This document shows, piece after piece, positions 43,843 through 52,308 of a stretch of 64,000 bases of DNA. The notes under the pieces were generated by a model, which saw nothing but the letters and a program-made list of their open reading frames with translations, did no database searches and was not told where the DNA came from. Within the stretch, counting starts at the first letter, position 1; each line of letters begins with the position of its first letter. Both the position numbers and the translations under genes were made by a program. The stretch is from the NCBI GenBank assembly GCA_041392125.1, contig JAWKMR010000004.1:248001-312000 (forward strand), written 5' to 3'. The DNA comes from Halomarinibacterium sp041392125 (lineage in GTDB: Bacteria > Bacteroidota > Bacteroidia > Flavobacteriales > Flavobacteriaceae).

Positions 43843-44961
43843 ATGAAACTAAATATTGCTGTACTTCCCGGTGACGGAATTGGTCCCGAAGTAACCAAAC
43901 AATCCATAAAAGTGCTGAATGCCATTGCTATGGAATTTAATCATAACTTCACTTTTAAACAAGCAGCCGTAGGAGCCGTGGCTATTGACGAAACCGGAAA
44001 TCCGCTACCGGAAAATACCCTGAAATTATGTAAGCAAAGTGATGCCATTTTATTTGGTGCTATTGGCGACCCAAAATACGATAACGACCCTTCGGCACCC
44101 GTACGTCCCGAACAAGGATTATTGAAACTCCGAAAGGAATTGGGACTTTTTGCCAATATACGGCCCGTAAAAGCCTACGAAACACTTTTAGATAAATCCC
44201 CTTTAAAAGAAGACCGAATTAAAGGAACGGATATCAGTATTTATCGCGAATTAACCGGCGGAATTTATTTTGGCGAAAAGAAACAAAATGAAGCAGGAAC
44301 AGAGGCTTCCGATCTTTGTATTTATTCTAAAGAAGAGATTGAACGTATTACTCATTTGGCTTTTAAAGCAGCACAATCCCGAAAAAAGAAAGTGACGCTG
44401 GTTGACAAGGCCAATGTTTTGGAAAGTTCCCGCTTATGGCGCAAAGTAGTCACTGAAATTTCGAAAAGTTATCCCGATGTAACCCTTGAATATCTTTTTG
44501 TGGACAATGCTGCGATGCAGCTTATTTTACAACCTAATCAACTGGATGTGATCCTTACCGAAAATATGTTTGGGGATATTTTAAGTGATGAAGCCAGTGT
44601 CATTGGCGGCTCCATTGGGTTATTAGCTTCTGCTTCGGTGGGAGAAAAATATGCCTTATTTGAACCCATTCACGGTTCGTATCCTCAAGCCAAAGGAAAA
44701 GGAATGGCAAACCCAATTGCTTCCATACTTTCTGCGGCTATGTTATTGGAGCATTTTTCACTTTTTGAAGAAGCCGAATTAATTAGAAAAGCGGTAGAAA
44801 AATCGTTGGAATTAAACATAACTACTCCCGATTTAAGCCCCAATAATAAGGCTGTAACTACCAATAAAGTAGGTGATTTTATTGAAGATTTTATTTTAAA
44901 TCCGGATGATACAAACAGGAATTTTACCAATATTCATTTGGGACAAAGCACCATAATTTAG
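43843..44961 (+). CDS. leuB: 3-isopropylmalate dehydrogenase
   Basis: NAD-dependent oxidative decarboxylation giving 4-methyl-2-oxopentanoate. 372 residues; LPGDGIGPEV start, RELTGGIYFG, DKANVLESSRLWR, ENMFGDILSDEASVIGGS and EPIHGSYPQAKGK are typical. The start at 43843 is preferred over an upstream in-frame ATG at 43810 that would overlap leuD. A terminator follows at 44988. Confidence 0.96.
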   Translation: MKLNIAVLPGDGIGPEVTKQSIKVLNAIAMEFNHNFTFKQAAVGAVAIDETGNPLPENTLKLCKQSDAILFGAIGDPKYDNDPSAPVRPEQGLLKLRKELGLFANIRPVKAYETLLDKSPLKEDRIKGTDISIYRELTGGIYFGEKKQNEAGTEASDLCIYSKEEIERITHLAFKAAQSRKKKVTLVDKANVLESSRLWRKVVTEISKSYPDVTLEYLFVDNAAMQLILQPNQLDVILTENMFGDILSDEASVIGGSIGLLASASVGEKYALFEPIHGSYPQAKGKGMANPIASILSAAMLLEHFSLFEEAELIRKAVEKSLELNITTPDLSPNNKAVTTNKVGDFIEDFILNPDDTNRNFTNIHLGQSTII

Positions 44962-44987
44962 TAATAGTTTGCTTTTTAATTGAGAAT

Positions 44988-45014
44988 AGGTCGAAATTGC
45001 TTTCGACCTTTTTC
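44988..45014 (+). terminator. Terminator of the leuACDB operon
   Basis: AGGTCGAAA-TTGC-TTTCGACCT, 9-bp stem, followed by a T-run. It separates leuB from the convergent ilvA. Confidence 0.85.
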
Positions 45015-45021
45015 TTTTAAA

Positions 45022-46284
45022 TTACACTAAAAATTGAAATAGTTCGGGTTTATTATTTAGGTAATCACCATAAAAATGATACCGTTTCATTTTTTCAATA
45101 AGCGGGTGCAAATCGTCTGGAGATATTAATTCTAAACCTACTACGGCACTTCCGTTTTCACGATTGGTCTTTTTGGTATATTCAAAATGGGTAATATCAT
45201 CATTAGGACCCAACACTTCTTCCAAAAACTGACGAAGCGCACCCGCACGCTGAGGAAATGTGACAATAAAATAATGTTTTAAATTGGAATATAACAATGC
45301 ACGTTCCTTGATTTCAGCAGTGCGGGTAATGTCATTATTACTACCACTTACCACACACACCACATTTTTTCCTTTAATTTCTTCCGTAAAATAATCTAAG
45401 GCCGAGATACTTAAAGCGCCTGCCGGTTCTACAATAATGGCATCTTTATTATAAAGATCCAACATTGTTTGACAAATTTTCCCTTCGGGGACTGTAATCA
45501 CTTTATCCAGATTTTCTTTACAGATGTCAAAAGTGAGGTCTCCTACTCTTTTCACTGCCGCACCATCAACAAATTTTTCAATTTTTGAAAGTGTAACTAC
45601 TCTTCCTTCTTCTATGGAAGTTTTCATGGCGGGCGCACCCTCTGGCTCTACTCCTATAATTTTAGTTTTTGGCGAAAGTGTTTTAAAAACACTACTTAAT
45701 CCAGCCGCTAATCCGCCACCGCCCACAGGAATAAAAATATAGTCGATAGGTGCTTCAGTCTGATTTAAAATTTCCAAACCAACTGTAGCTTGTCCTTCTA
45801 TCACTTTTTCGTCATCAAAAGGATGTACAAATGCTTTGTTTTGTACCCTACTTTCTGATAGGGCCAAATTATATGAATCATCAAAAGTGTCCCCTTGCAA
45901 TTTTACCTCCACATATTCTTCGCCAAACATCGTTACCTGCTCTACTTTTTGAAGCGGCGTAGTGGCTGGCATATAAATAACCCCATGAATTTTTAACAAC
46001 TTACACGACCAGGCTACACCCTGTGCATGATTTCCGGCACTTGCACAGACAATATCTTTACTACTTTCTAAGGCAGAAAGTGAAGCCATTTTGTTATACG
46101 CCCCTCTAATTTTGTAGGAACGTACTGTTTGCAGATCTTCGCGCTTAAAAAATACTTGCGCATGAAATAGTGAAGAAAAACGCAAATTTTTTATTAGAGG
46201 TGTTTTGAAAACGACTCCTTCCAGTTTTTCAGCAGCTTCCTTAACTTTTTCTAAACTGGGCATGCAGGTAAGTTGTGTACTCAT
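45022..46284 (-). CDS. ilvA: Threonine ammonia-lyase, biosynthetic
   Basis: First step of isoleucine synthesis from threonine. 420 residues; the PLP lysine is in TVRSYKIRGAYNK, the loop SAGNHAQGVAW is present, and VGGGGLAAGL follows. A C-terminal ACT-like regulatory region (PQRAGALRQFLEEVLG) is about 80 residues long, consistent with isoleucine control. Last gene of ilvDBNCA, 2 bp after ilvC. Confidence 0.95.
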   Translation of the reverse strand: MSTQLTCMPSLEKVKEAAEKLEGVVFKTPLIKNLRFSSLFHAQVFFKREDLQTVRSYKIRGAYNKMASLSALESSKDIVCASAGNHAQGVAWSCKLLKIHGVIYMPATTPLQKVEQVTMFGEEYVEVKLQGDTFDDSYNLALSESRVQNKAFVHPFDDEKVIEGQATVGLEILNQTEAPIDYIFIPVGGGGLAAGLSSVFKTLSPKTKIIGVEPEGAPAMKTSIEEGRVVTLSKIEKFVDGAAVKRVGDLTFDICKENLDKVITVPEGKICQTMLDLYNKDAIIVEPAGALSISALDYFTEEIKGKNVVCVVSGSNNDITRTAEIKERALLYSNLKHYFIVTFPQRAGALRQFLEEVLGPNDDITHFEYTKKTNRENGSAVVGLELISPDDLHPLIEKMKRYHFYGDYLNNKPELFQFLV

Positions 46285-46286
46285 GA

Positions 46287-47780
46287 TTAGGCTTCAGCGA
46301 GTTCTTTCTTTTCGGTATTAATTACTTTCATTTGGGTCATGGCACCACGAAGTATTTTTCCTATTTTTTCAATAGGATGTGCTTCTATTGCTTCATTCAC
46401 TTTAATTAATTCTATATTGTCTACCCCTTTGTTTGGAAATGCCTTTCCAATATCTATAGGTTGAATAGTTTTCATAAAATCTTTTAGTAATGGCTTGGCA
46501 GAATGATCGAATAAATAGCAACCATACTCTGCCGTGTCTGAAATGATACGGTTCATTTCAAATAATTTTTTACGGGCAATGGTATTGGCTATTAACGGTA
46601 ATTCATGCAGCGATTCGTAGTAGGCAGAGTCTTCAATAATTCCTGAAGAAACCATAGTTTCATAGGCCAGTTCAACACCGGCTTTCACAAAAGCTACCAT
46701 AAGGGTTCCATGATCAAAATATTGCTGTTCGCTAATATGTTCCGGAGTAGGTTCTGTTTTTTCAAAAGCAGTTTCGCCTGTTTCGGCTCTCCATCGTAAT
46801 AAATCGGCATCATCATTTGCCCAATCTGCCATCATTCCCGATGAAAAAGCACCACTCATAATATCGTCCATGTGCTTTTCAAACAAAGGCTTCAATATTT
46901 CTTTTAATGTTTCTGAAAGCTCGTAAGAACGAATTTTTGCAGGGTTAGAAAGACGATCCATCATATTAGTAATACCGCCGTGCTTTAACGCTTCGGTTAA
47001 GGTCTCCCAGCCATATTGAATTAATTTGGAAGCATAGGCCGCATCCACTCCTTGTTCTACCATTTTATCAAAACACAAAATAGACCCTGTTTGAAGTACT
47101 CCACACAAAATGGTTTGTTCGCCCATGAGGTCACTCTTTACTTCAGCTACAAAAGAAGATTCCAACACACCGGCACGATGACCTCCTGTTGCAAAAGCAT
47201 AGGCTTTTGCTTCTTCCAGCCCTTTGCTTTGTGGATCATTTTGTGGGTGCACCGCTATAAGGGTGGGCACACCAAAACCCCGTTTGTACTCTTCCCGAAC
47301 TTCCGAACCGGGGCATTTAGGAGCCACCATAATTACAGTAATATCTTCCCGAATTTGCATCCCCTCTTCCACAATATTAAAACCATGAGAATAGGAAAGC
47401 GTAGCCCCTTTTTTCATTAAAGGCACCACTTTATTAATTACTGAGGTATGTTGTTTGTCTGGAGTTAGGTTACAAACTAAGTCTGCTGTTGGGATAAGCG
47501 CTTCAAAAGTTCCTACTTCAAAGCCATTTTTGGAAGCATTTTTAAAAGAAGCACGCTGATTGTCAATGGCCTCTTTACGCAATGCATAAGAGATGTCCAA
47601 CCCGGAGTCACGCATATTCATTCCTTGATTCAATCCTTGAGCACCACACCCTAAAATCACTATTTTTTTTCCGTCGAGGGCTTTAATTCCTTCTGAAAAT
47701 TCGGAAGCGTCCATAAAGCGACATTTTCCTAATTGTTCTAATTTTTCTCTCAAACTAAGGGTATTGAAGTAATTTTTCAT
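46287..47780 (-). CDS. ilvC: Ketol-acid reductoisomerase, long (class II) form
   Basis: Converts acetolactate or acetohydroxybutyrate to the dihydroxy acids, using NADPH. Rossmann motif ILGCGAQGLNQG. At 497 residues it has the duplicated helical domain of the enterobacterial form, rather than the ~340-residue short form. It follows ilvN at 12 bp in ilvDBNCA. Confidence 0.96.
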   Translation of the reverse strand: MKNYFNTLSLREKLEQLGKCRFMDASEFSEGIKALDGKKIVILGCGAQGLNQGMNMRDSGLDISYALRKEAIDNQRASFKNASKNGFEVGTFEALIPTADLVCNLTPDKQHTSVINKVVPLMKKGATLSYSHGFNIVEEGMQIREDITVIMVAPKCPGSEVREEYKRGFGVPTLIAVHPQNDPQSKGLEEAKAYAFATGGHRAGVLESSFVAEVKSDLMGEQTILCGVLQTGSILCFDKMVEQGVDAAYASKLIQYGWETLTEALKHGGITNMMDRLSNPAKIRSYELSETLKEILKPLFEKHMDDIMSGAFSSGMMADWANDDADLLRWRAETGETAFEKTEPTPEHISEQQYFDHGTLMVAFVKAGVELAYETMVSSGIIEDSAYYESLHELPLIANTIARKKLFEMNRIISDTAEYGCYLFDHSAKPLLKDFMKTIQPIDIGKAFPNKGVDNIELIKVNEAIEAHPIEKIGKILRGAMTQMKVINTEKKELAEA

Positions 47781-47792
47781 CTTTTTATTGTT

Positions 47793-48326
47793 TTATGCAC
47801 TGGCAAAAGCTTCCAGCATTTTGGTTATTTTCATTTCATCTTTGGTAACCGCAATCCTTCCCGAACGTACAAATTGCATAATCCCAAACGGTTTCAACTC
47901 TCGATATAGTAATTCTATCTCACTTTTCATGCCCGATTTTTCCAAAACAAAAAATGCTCTACTTACCGTAACGATGCGTGCATTGCTTTCTTTAATAATA
48001 TTTTGAATTTGGCGCTCTTCAAACAACAAATCACTTTTAATTTTGAAAAGGCATGACTCTTGGTAAATGGTTTCTTCATCGGTATGGTAATAGGCTTTTA
48101 TGACTTCTACCTGCTTTTCAATTTGCCCAATAATCTTTCGCATTTGTTCTTCTGAAATTTCTACAACGATGGTCCAACGCGAAACGTTGTCAATTTCAGA
48201 AACGGAAGAATTTATACTTTCTATATTTATTTTTCTACGCTGAAAAATAGCTGAAATACGGTTCAGCAATCCCACGTTATTTTCTGTATAAATAGAAACC
48301 GTAAATAGTTTTTTTTCTGTATTCAT
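47793..48326 (-). CDS. ilvN: Acetolactate synthase regulatory (small) subunit
   Basis: 177 residues with an N-terminal ACT domain (FTVSIYTENNVGLLNRISAIF) and a C-terminal domain (VSRAFFVLEKSG). It confers valine sensitivity on IlvB and lies 2 bp after it. Confidence 0.94.
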   Translation of the reverse strand: MNTEKKLFTVSIYTENNVGLLNRISAIFQRRKINIESINSSVSEIDNVSRWTIVVEISEEQMRKIIGQIEKQVEVIKAYYHTDEETIYQESCLFKIKSDLLFEERQIQNIIKESNARIVTVSRAFFVLEKSGMKSEIELLYRELKPFGIMQFVRSGRIAVTKDEMKITKMLEAFASA

Positions 48327-48328
48327 AA

Positions 48329-50062
48329 TTAACTCAATCTTATATCTGAAACTGACGCTCCCGTAGGAATCATGGGAAATACGTTATCTTCTTTTTCAAC
48401 ACAAACTTCTAAGAAATAAGGGCCATTGTGTTCCATCATTTCTTGTACTGAAGTAGCCAAATCTTCTCTTTTTGTTACTTTTTTTGCTTCAATAAAATAT
48501 CCTTTTGCTATTTGAACAAAATCAGGGTTTGTCATTTCGGTGGAAGCGTAGCGCTTATCAAAAAATAGTTGTTGCCACTGACGAACCATTCCCAAGAAAT
48601 TATTATTGAGCACCACAATTTTTACCGGCACTTTGGTTTGAAAAATAGTTCCCAATTCTTGAATGGTCATCTGGTAACCCCCGTCACCAATGACCGCAAC
48701 CACTTGTCTTTGCGGAGCAGCCATTTTGGCTCCAATAGCGGCAGGAAGTGCAAAACCCATAGTACCCAATCCACCGGAAGTAATATTACTTTTAGTGGTG
48801 TTAAATTCAGCATAGCGACAAGCAACCATTTGGTGTTGCCCCACATCCGAAACAATAGCTGCCTCACCTTTAGTTTGAATATTTATTTCTTTTAAAACCT
48901 CGCCCATGGTTAGTCCTTCTTTGGAAGGATACAAATCATTTTTAATAATGGTATTGTACTCTATTTGATATAAATCTTTAAACTGTTGATGCCAGTTAGG
49001 ATGTGAATTATTTTGTAGTAATGGCAATAATTTTGACAGACTTTCTTTAGCATCTCCCAACACGGCAATAGCTACTTGTACATTTTTATTCACCTCTGCC
49101 GGGTCTATTTCAAAATGAATGATTTTTGCTTGTTTGGCATAGGTTGCTAAATTTCCTGTAACACGATCGTCGAAACGCATTCCAATCGCAATAAGAACAT
49201 CGCATTCGTTAGTTAATTTATTGGGCGCATAATTACCGTGCATCCCTACCATACCTACATTTAAAGGATGGGTTGAAGGAATTGCTGAAGCACCTAAAAT
49301 AGTCCAAGCCGAAGGAATTCCGGCTTTTTCGATAACTGCTTTTAATTCTGTTTCAGCTTCACCTAAAATGATTCCTTGCCCCCAGACTATCATTGGTTTT
49401 TTTGCATTATTTATTAATGCTGCCGCTTTTTCAATGTCTGAAAACTCTGTTTTGGGAACGGGATTATAGCTTCTAATTCCTGTACATTTTTTGTATTCAA
49501 AATCGAATTCTTCAAATTGGGCATCTTTGGTAATATCAATCAATACCGGTCCCGGACGACCACTTTTAGCTATATAAAAGGCCTTTGCAATGATTTCAGG
49601 TATTTCTGAGGCTTTGGTAATTTGATGATTCCATTTGGTCACTGGAGTGGAAATTCCCACGATATCAGTTTCCTGAAACGCATCACTTCCCAATAAATGC
49701 GACCCTACTTGCCCGGTGATGCAAACAATAGGTGTAGAATCTATTTGTGCATCAGCGATACCAGTAATTAAATTGGTTGCACCCGGCCCCGACGTAGCTA
49801 TTGCTACCCCAACTTTTCCGGAGATTCGGGCATAGCCTTGAGCCGCATGAGCTGCTCCCTGTTCGTGACGTGTGAGTACGTGATGCAGCTTATCCTGATA
49901 TTTGTACAATTCATCATACACAGGCATGATAGCACCTCCGGGATACCCGTATAAAACATCTACTCCTTCTGCTAAAAGACACCGAACTACTGCTTCGCTT
50001 CCTGTAATTTTATAAGCTATTTTTGAAGCCTCTTTTTGGTTTTGTAATGTTTGCGTTTCCAT
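48329..50062 (-). CDS. ilvB: Acetolactate synthase catalytic (large) subunit
   Basis: TPP- and FAD-dependent enzyme condensing pyruvate with pyruvate or 2-oxobutyrate. About 577 residues: YGYPGGAIMPVYDEL, LTRHEQGAAHAAQGYAR, the TPP motif GDGGYQMTIQELGT and MVRQWQQLFF are typical. The ATG at 50062 is preferred over an in-frame GTG at 50074. A hairpin repeat lies between ilvD and this start. Confidence 0.96.
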   Translation of the reverse strand: METQTLQNQKEASKIAYKITGSEAVVRCLLAEGVDVLYGYPGGAIMPVYDELYKYQDKLHHVLTRHEQGAAHAAQGYARISGKVGVAIATSGPGATNLITGIADAQIDSTPIVCITGQVGSHLLGSDAFQETDIVGISTPVTKWNHQITKASEIPEIIAKAFYIAKSGRPGPVLIDITKDAQFEEFDFEYKKCTGIRSYNPVPKTEFSDIEKAAALINNAKKPMIVWGQGIILGEAETELKAVIEKAGIPSAWTILGASAIPSTHPLNVGMVGMHGNYAPNKLTNECDVLIAIGMRFDDRVTGNLATYAKQAKIIHFEIDPAEVNKNVQVAIAVLGDAKESLSKLLPLLQNNSHPNWHQQFKDLYQIEYNTIIKNDLYPSKEGLTMGEVLKEINIQTKGEAAIVSDVGQHQMVACRYAEFNTTKSNITSGGLGTMGFALPAAIGAKMAAPQRQVVAVIGDGGYQMTIQELGTIFQTKVPVKIVVLNNNFLGMVRQWQQLFFDKRYASTEMTNPDFVQIAKGYFIEAKKVTKREDLATSVQEMMEHNGPYFLEVCVEKEDNVFPMIPTGASVSDIRLS

Positions 50063-50071
50063 AATAACATT

Positions 50072-50112
50072 CACTCCCCTAATCCCTCTCCTTCAATGGA
50101 AAGAGGAAAAGG
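50072..50112. repeat. Intergenic hairpin repeat, copy B
   Basis: CACTCCCCTAATCCCTCTCC and the following TTCAATGGAAAGAGGAAAAGG resemble copy A at 32522: same CCCCTAA-CCC and CTTCAA-GG core. The arms CCTCT/AGAGG form a weak hairpin. Like copy A it lies just before a start codon inside an operon. Confidence 0.4.
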
Positions 50113-50120
50113 TTTTTAAA

Positions 50121-51800
50121 TTAAAATTCGTCAGTTACACAGCCCTTGGAGGCTGATGAAACTGTTTTTGCATATTTATAAAGCACTCCACGTTCAAATT
50201 TTAACTGAGGCGCTTTCCAATTTTTTTTTCTTTGAGTTAATTCATCCTCCGAAACTTCAAGAGTAATGGTCTTTTTTTCAGCATCGATGGTAATAGTGTC
50301 TCCATTTTCTACGAGTGCGATAGTTCCGCCTTCTTGTGCTTCAGGAGTGATATGTCCTACCACAAATCCGTGCGTTCCACCAGAAAATCTACCATCGGTT
50401 ATTAGTGCTACCTCTTTTCCTAAACCTGCGCCAATAATGGCTGCAGTAGGTTTTAACATTTCGGGCATTCCGGGACCTCCTTTAGGCCCTTCGTAACGGA
50501 TAACAACCACATCTCCCTTTTCCACTTTACCATCTCTAATACCATCATTGGCGGCATATTCGCTATCAAAAACCTTTGCTTTTCCAGAAAATAAAAGCCC
50601 TTCTTTTCCGGTAATTTTTGCTACGCTACCTTCAGAAGCTAGGTTTCCATATAACATTTGTAAATGCCCCGTCACTTTAATGGGATTTTCGAGGGGTTTT
50701 ATCACATCTTGATTTAATGGAAGGTCTTCTGCATTCAGTAAGTTATGGGCTAAGGTTTTTCCGGTTACGGTTAAACAGTCTCCATGAAGCAATCCTTTCT
50801 TCAATAAATATTTTAGTACGGAAGGAATTCCGCCAATAGCATGCACATCTTCCATGAGGTATTTTCCACTGGGTTTTAAATCGGCTAAAAAAGGTGTAGA
50901 ATCACTTATGTCTTGAAAATCTTTTAAAGTAAAATCAATATTGGCAGCTCGGGCAATGGCTAAAAAGTGTAGCACAGCGTTGGTAGAACCTCCTAAAATG
51001 GTGACCAATCTTATAGCATTTTCAAGTGACTTTCGGGTAATGATATCGCTCGGTTTAATATCCTTTTCCAATAATAATCGCAGTGCTTTTCCAGCCGCAA
51101 TAGCTTCCTCCTTTTTTTCTCTCCCTGTTGCGGGGTTTGAAGCGTTGTAGGGTAAGGTCATACCTAGTGCTTCAATAGCCGAGGCCATGGTATTTGCCGT
51201 ATACATACCACCACAAGCACCCGCTCCGGGGCATGCTTTTTCTACAATTTGTTGGTATTCAGACTCAGCCATGGTACCCGCCACTTTGCTTCCCCAGGCT
51301 TCAAAAGCAGAGACTACATCCAGCTTTTTACCATTATGACAACCCGAATCTATGGTTCCGCCATATACTAAAATGGAAGGTCTGTTCAATCGAATCATCG
51401 CCAAGAGTGCTCCCGGCATATTTTTATCGCAACCTACTACGGTAATCAACCCGTCATAGCTCATGGCTTGTACTACCGTTTCCATGGAATCTGCAATAAT
51501 ATCTCGAGAAGGCAACGAATAACGCATTCCCGGTGTTCCCATAGAAATTCCATCGCTTACCCCAATGGTATTAAAAATAAGCCCCACTAAGCCTTCTTCT
51601 AACGTACCTTGCTTAACCAATTTTGCTAAGTCGTTAAGGTGCATATTACAAGGGTTTCCTTCGTATCCTGTACTAGCAATGCCTACCAAAGGTTTATAAA
51701 AATCCTCTACAGTCAAACCAATAGCATGTAACATGGCTTGTGCCGCAGGTTGCGTTGTATCTTGAGTGACGGTTTTACTATATTTATTTAATTGATTCAT
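50121..51800 (-). CDS. ilvD: Dihydroxy-acid dehydratase
   Basis: Last common step of isoleucine and valine synthesis. 559 residues; iron-sulfur ligand cysteines in YEGNPCNMHL, VGCDKNMPGAL and CPGAGACGGMYTANTM. First structural gene of ilvDBNCA. About 240 bp of untranslated leader precede it, with an Ile-rich leader peptide and an attenuator terminator. Confidence 0.96.
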   Translation of the reverse strand: MNQLNKYSKTVTQDTTQPAAQAMLHAIGLTVEDFYKPLVGIASTGYEGNPCNMHLNDLAKLVKQGTLEEGLVGLIFNTIGVSDGISMGTPGMRYSLPSRDIIADSMETVVQAMSYDGLITVVGCDKNMPGALLAMIRLNRPSILVYGGTIDSGCHNGKKLDVVSAFEAWGSKVAGTMAESEYQQIVEKACPGAGACGGMYTANTMASAIEALGMTLPYNASNPATGREKKEEAIAAGKALRLLLEKDIKPSDIITRKSLENAIRLVTILGGSTNAVLHFLAIARAANIDFTLKDFQDISDSTPFLADLKPSGKYLMEDVHAIGGIPSVLKYLLKKGLLHGDCLTVTGKTLAHNLLNAEDLPLNQDVIKPLENPIKVTGHLQMLYGNLASEGSVAKITGKEGLLFSGKAKVFDSEYAANDGIRDGKVEKGDVVVIRYEGPKGGPGMPEMLKPTAAIIGAGLGKEVALITDGRFSGGTHGFVVGHITPEAQEGGTIALVENGDTITIDAEKKTITLEVSEDELTQRKKNWKAPQLKFERGVLYKYAKTVSSASKGCVTDEF

Positions 51801-51941
51801 TATTAATTAAAAGTCCTATCTTTATTGATATTTCGAAGGTATTTATTTAAAAAACCTTTCTTTTTTCTAGATTAGAATTTGGCATAAAGCCAATATGATG
51901 TTTTTCAATCTATCTACATTATTTTCAATTAGTTAAAAATT

Positions 51942-51972
51942 TTTAATTACGATATTCACTTCCGTAATTAAA
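51942..51972. repeat. Inverted repeat in the ilv leader after the attenuator
   Basis: Perfect 10-bp arms TTTAATTACG-type (51942-51951 and 51963-51972) around an 11-base gap. It lies just downstream of the attenuator terminator, so it is in the transcript that reads through. It could be an RNA hairpin that protects the mRNA or a protein site; no function is evident. Confidence 0.45.
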
Positions 51973-51980
51973 CCCAATAA

Positions 51981-52012
51981 AAAAAGCCTTCCCGTTTCTG
52001 GGAAGGCTTTTT
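51981..52012 (-). terminator. Attenuator terminator of the ilvDBNCA operon
   Basis: Minus strand AAGCCTTCCC-AGAAAC-GGGAAGGCTT with T-run. The upstream GGGTAGG (end of the leader frame) can pair with CCTTCCC of the 5' arm (one mismatch), and CGATAC/GTATCG flanking that segment gives a further alternative stem. Confidence 0.87.
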
Positions 52013-52038
52013 ACACGATACAAAAATGTTTAAAATAC

Positions 52039-52101
52039 CTACCCGTATCGTCTATAAATGACAATAATGGTAGTAATGGTATTTAAAATTATGTTTTGCA
52101 T
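52039..52101 (-). CDS. ilvL: Isoleucine-rich leader peptide of the ilv operon
   Basis: A 20-codon open frame: MQNIILNTITT, then IIVIYRRYG and stop TAG. It has six Ile, one Val, one Leu and three Thr. It starts about 10 bp after a promoter element and ends about 27 bp before an intrinsic terminator. Stalling at Ile/Val/Leu codons should permit the antiterminator and let ilvDBNCA be transcribed. The name is by analogy with enterobacterial ilvL, with which no homology is implied. Confidence 0.83.
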   Translation of the reverse strand: MQNIILNTITTIIVIYRRYG

Positions 52102-52110
52102 TGTGTCTGA

Positions 52111-52141
52111 CAAATGTTGAAAATTAATTTTAAAAAAACAA
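52111..52141 (-). promoter_or_regulatory. Candidate promoter of the ilv leader
   Basis: TTG (52141-52139), 20-bp spacer, AACATTTG (52118-52111), one mismatch to TAnnTTTG. The transcript would begin only a few bases before the leader ATG. Confidence 0.45.
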
Positions 52142-52159
52142 CAACTCCTTTTAATTTTA

Positions 52160-52191
52160 TTGAGTAATTTTTTTAAAAAGGCGTACATTTG
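52160..52191 (+). promoter_or_regulatory. Promoter of metK
   Basis: TTG at 52160-52162, a 21-bp spacer and TACATTTG at 52184-52191, matching TAnnTTTG fully. The start site would be near 52197, a few bases before the SAM-II-like aptamer. Confidence 0.6.
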
Positions 52192-52202
52192 CCCCACAAA
52201 TT

Positions 52203-52256
52203 AAGAGGAAAGATTTGACTGATTGCAACCTCGCAAAAAAATGCTAAAGGCAGTAA
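52203..52256 (+). promoter_or_regulatory. SAM-II riboswitch candidate upstream of metK
   Basis: GAGG (52205-52208) pairs with CCTC (52229-52232) as P1; between them are the conserved GATTTG (52212-52217) and TTGCAA (52223-52228). An A-rich linker then leads to GCTAAAGG (52243-52250), and CAGT (52251-52254) can pair back with ACTG (52218-52221) as the pseudoknot. The order and sequences fit SAM-II. A competing 8-bp helix, AAGATTTG (52210-52217) with CAAATCTT (52279-52286), buries GATTTG and could be the ligand-free state. Confidence 0.72.
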
Positions 52257-52308
52257 TCACTCCTTAGTAGTTTCGGTACAAATCTTCAGTAAAGTTTAAA
52301 CTATAATT

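Noticed and set aside
46287..47780. Plus-strand frame of 122 residues inside ilvC
   Set aside because: It is a shadow of the ilvC coding strand; low-complexity residue pattern and no start context.
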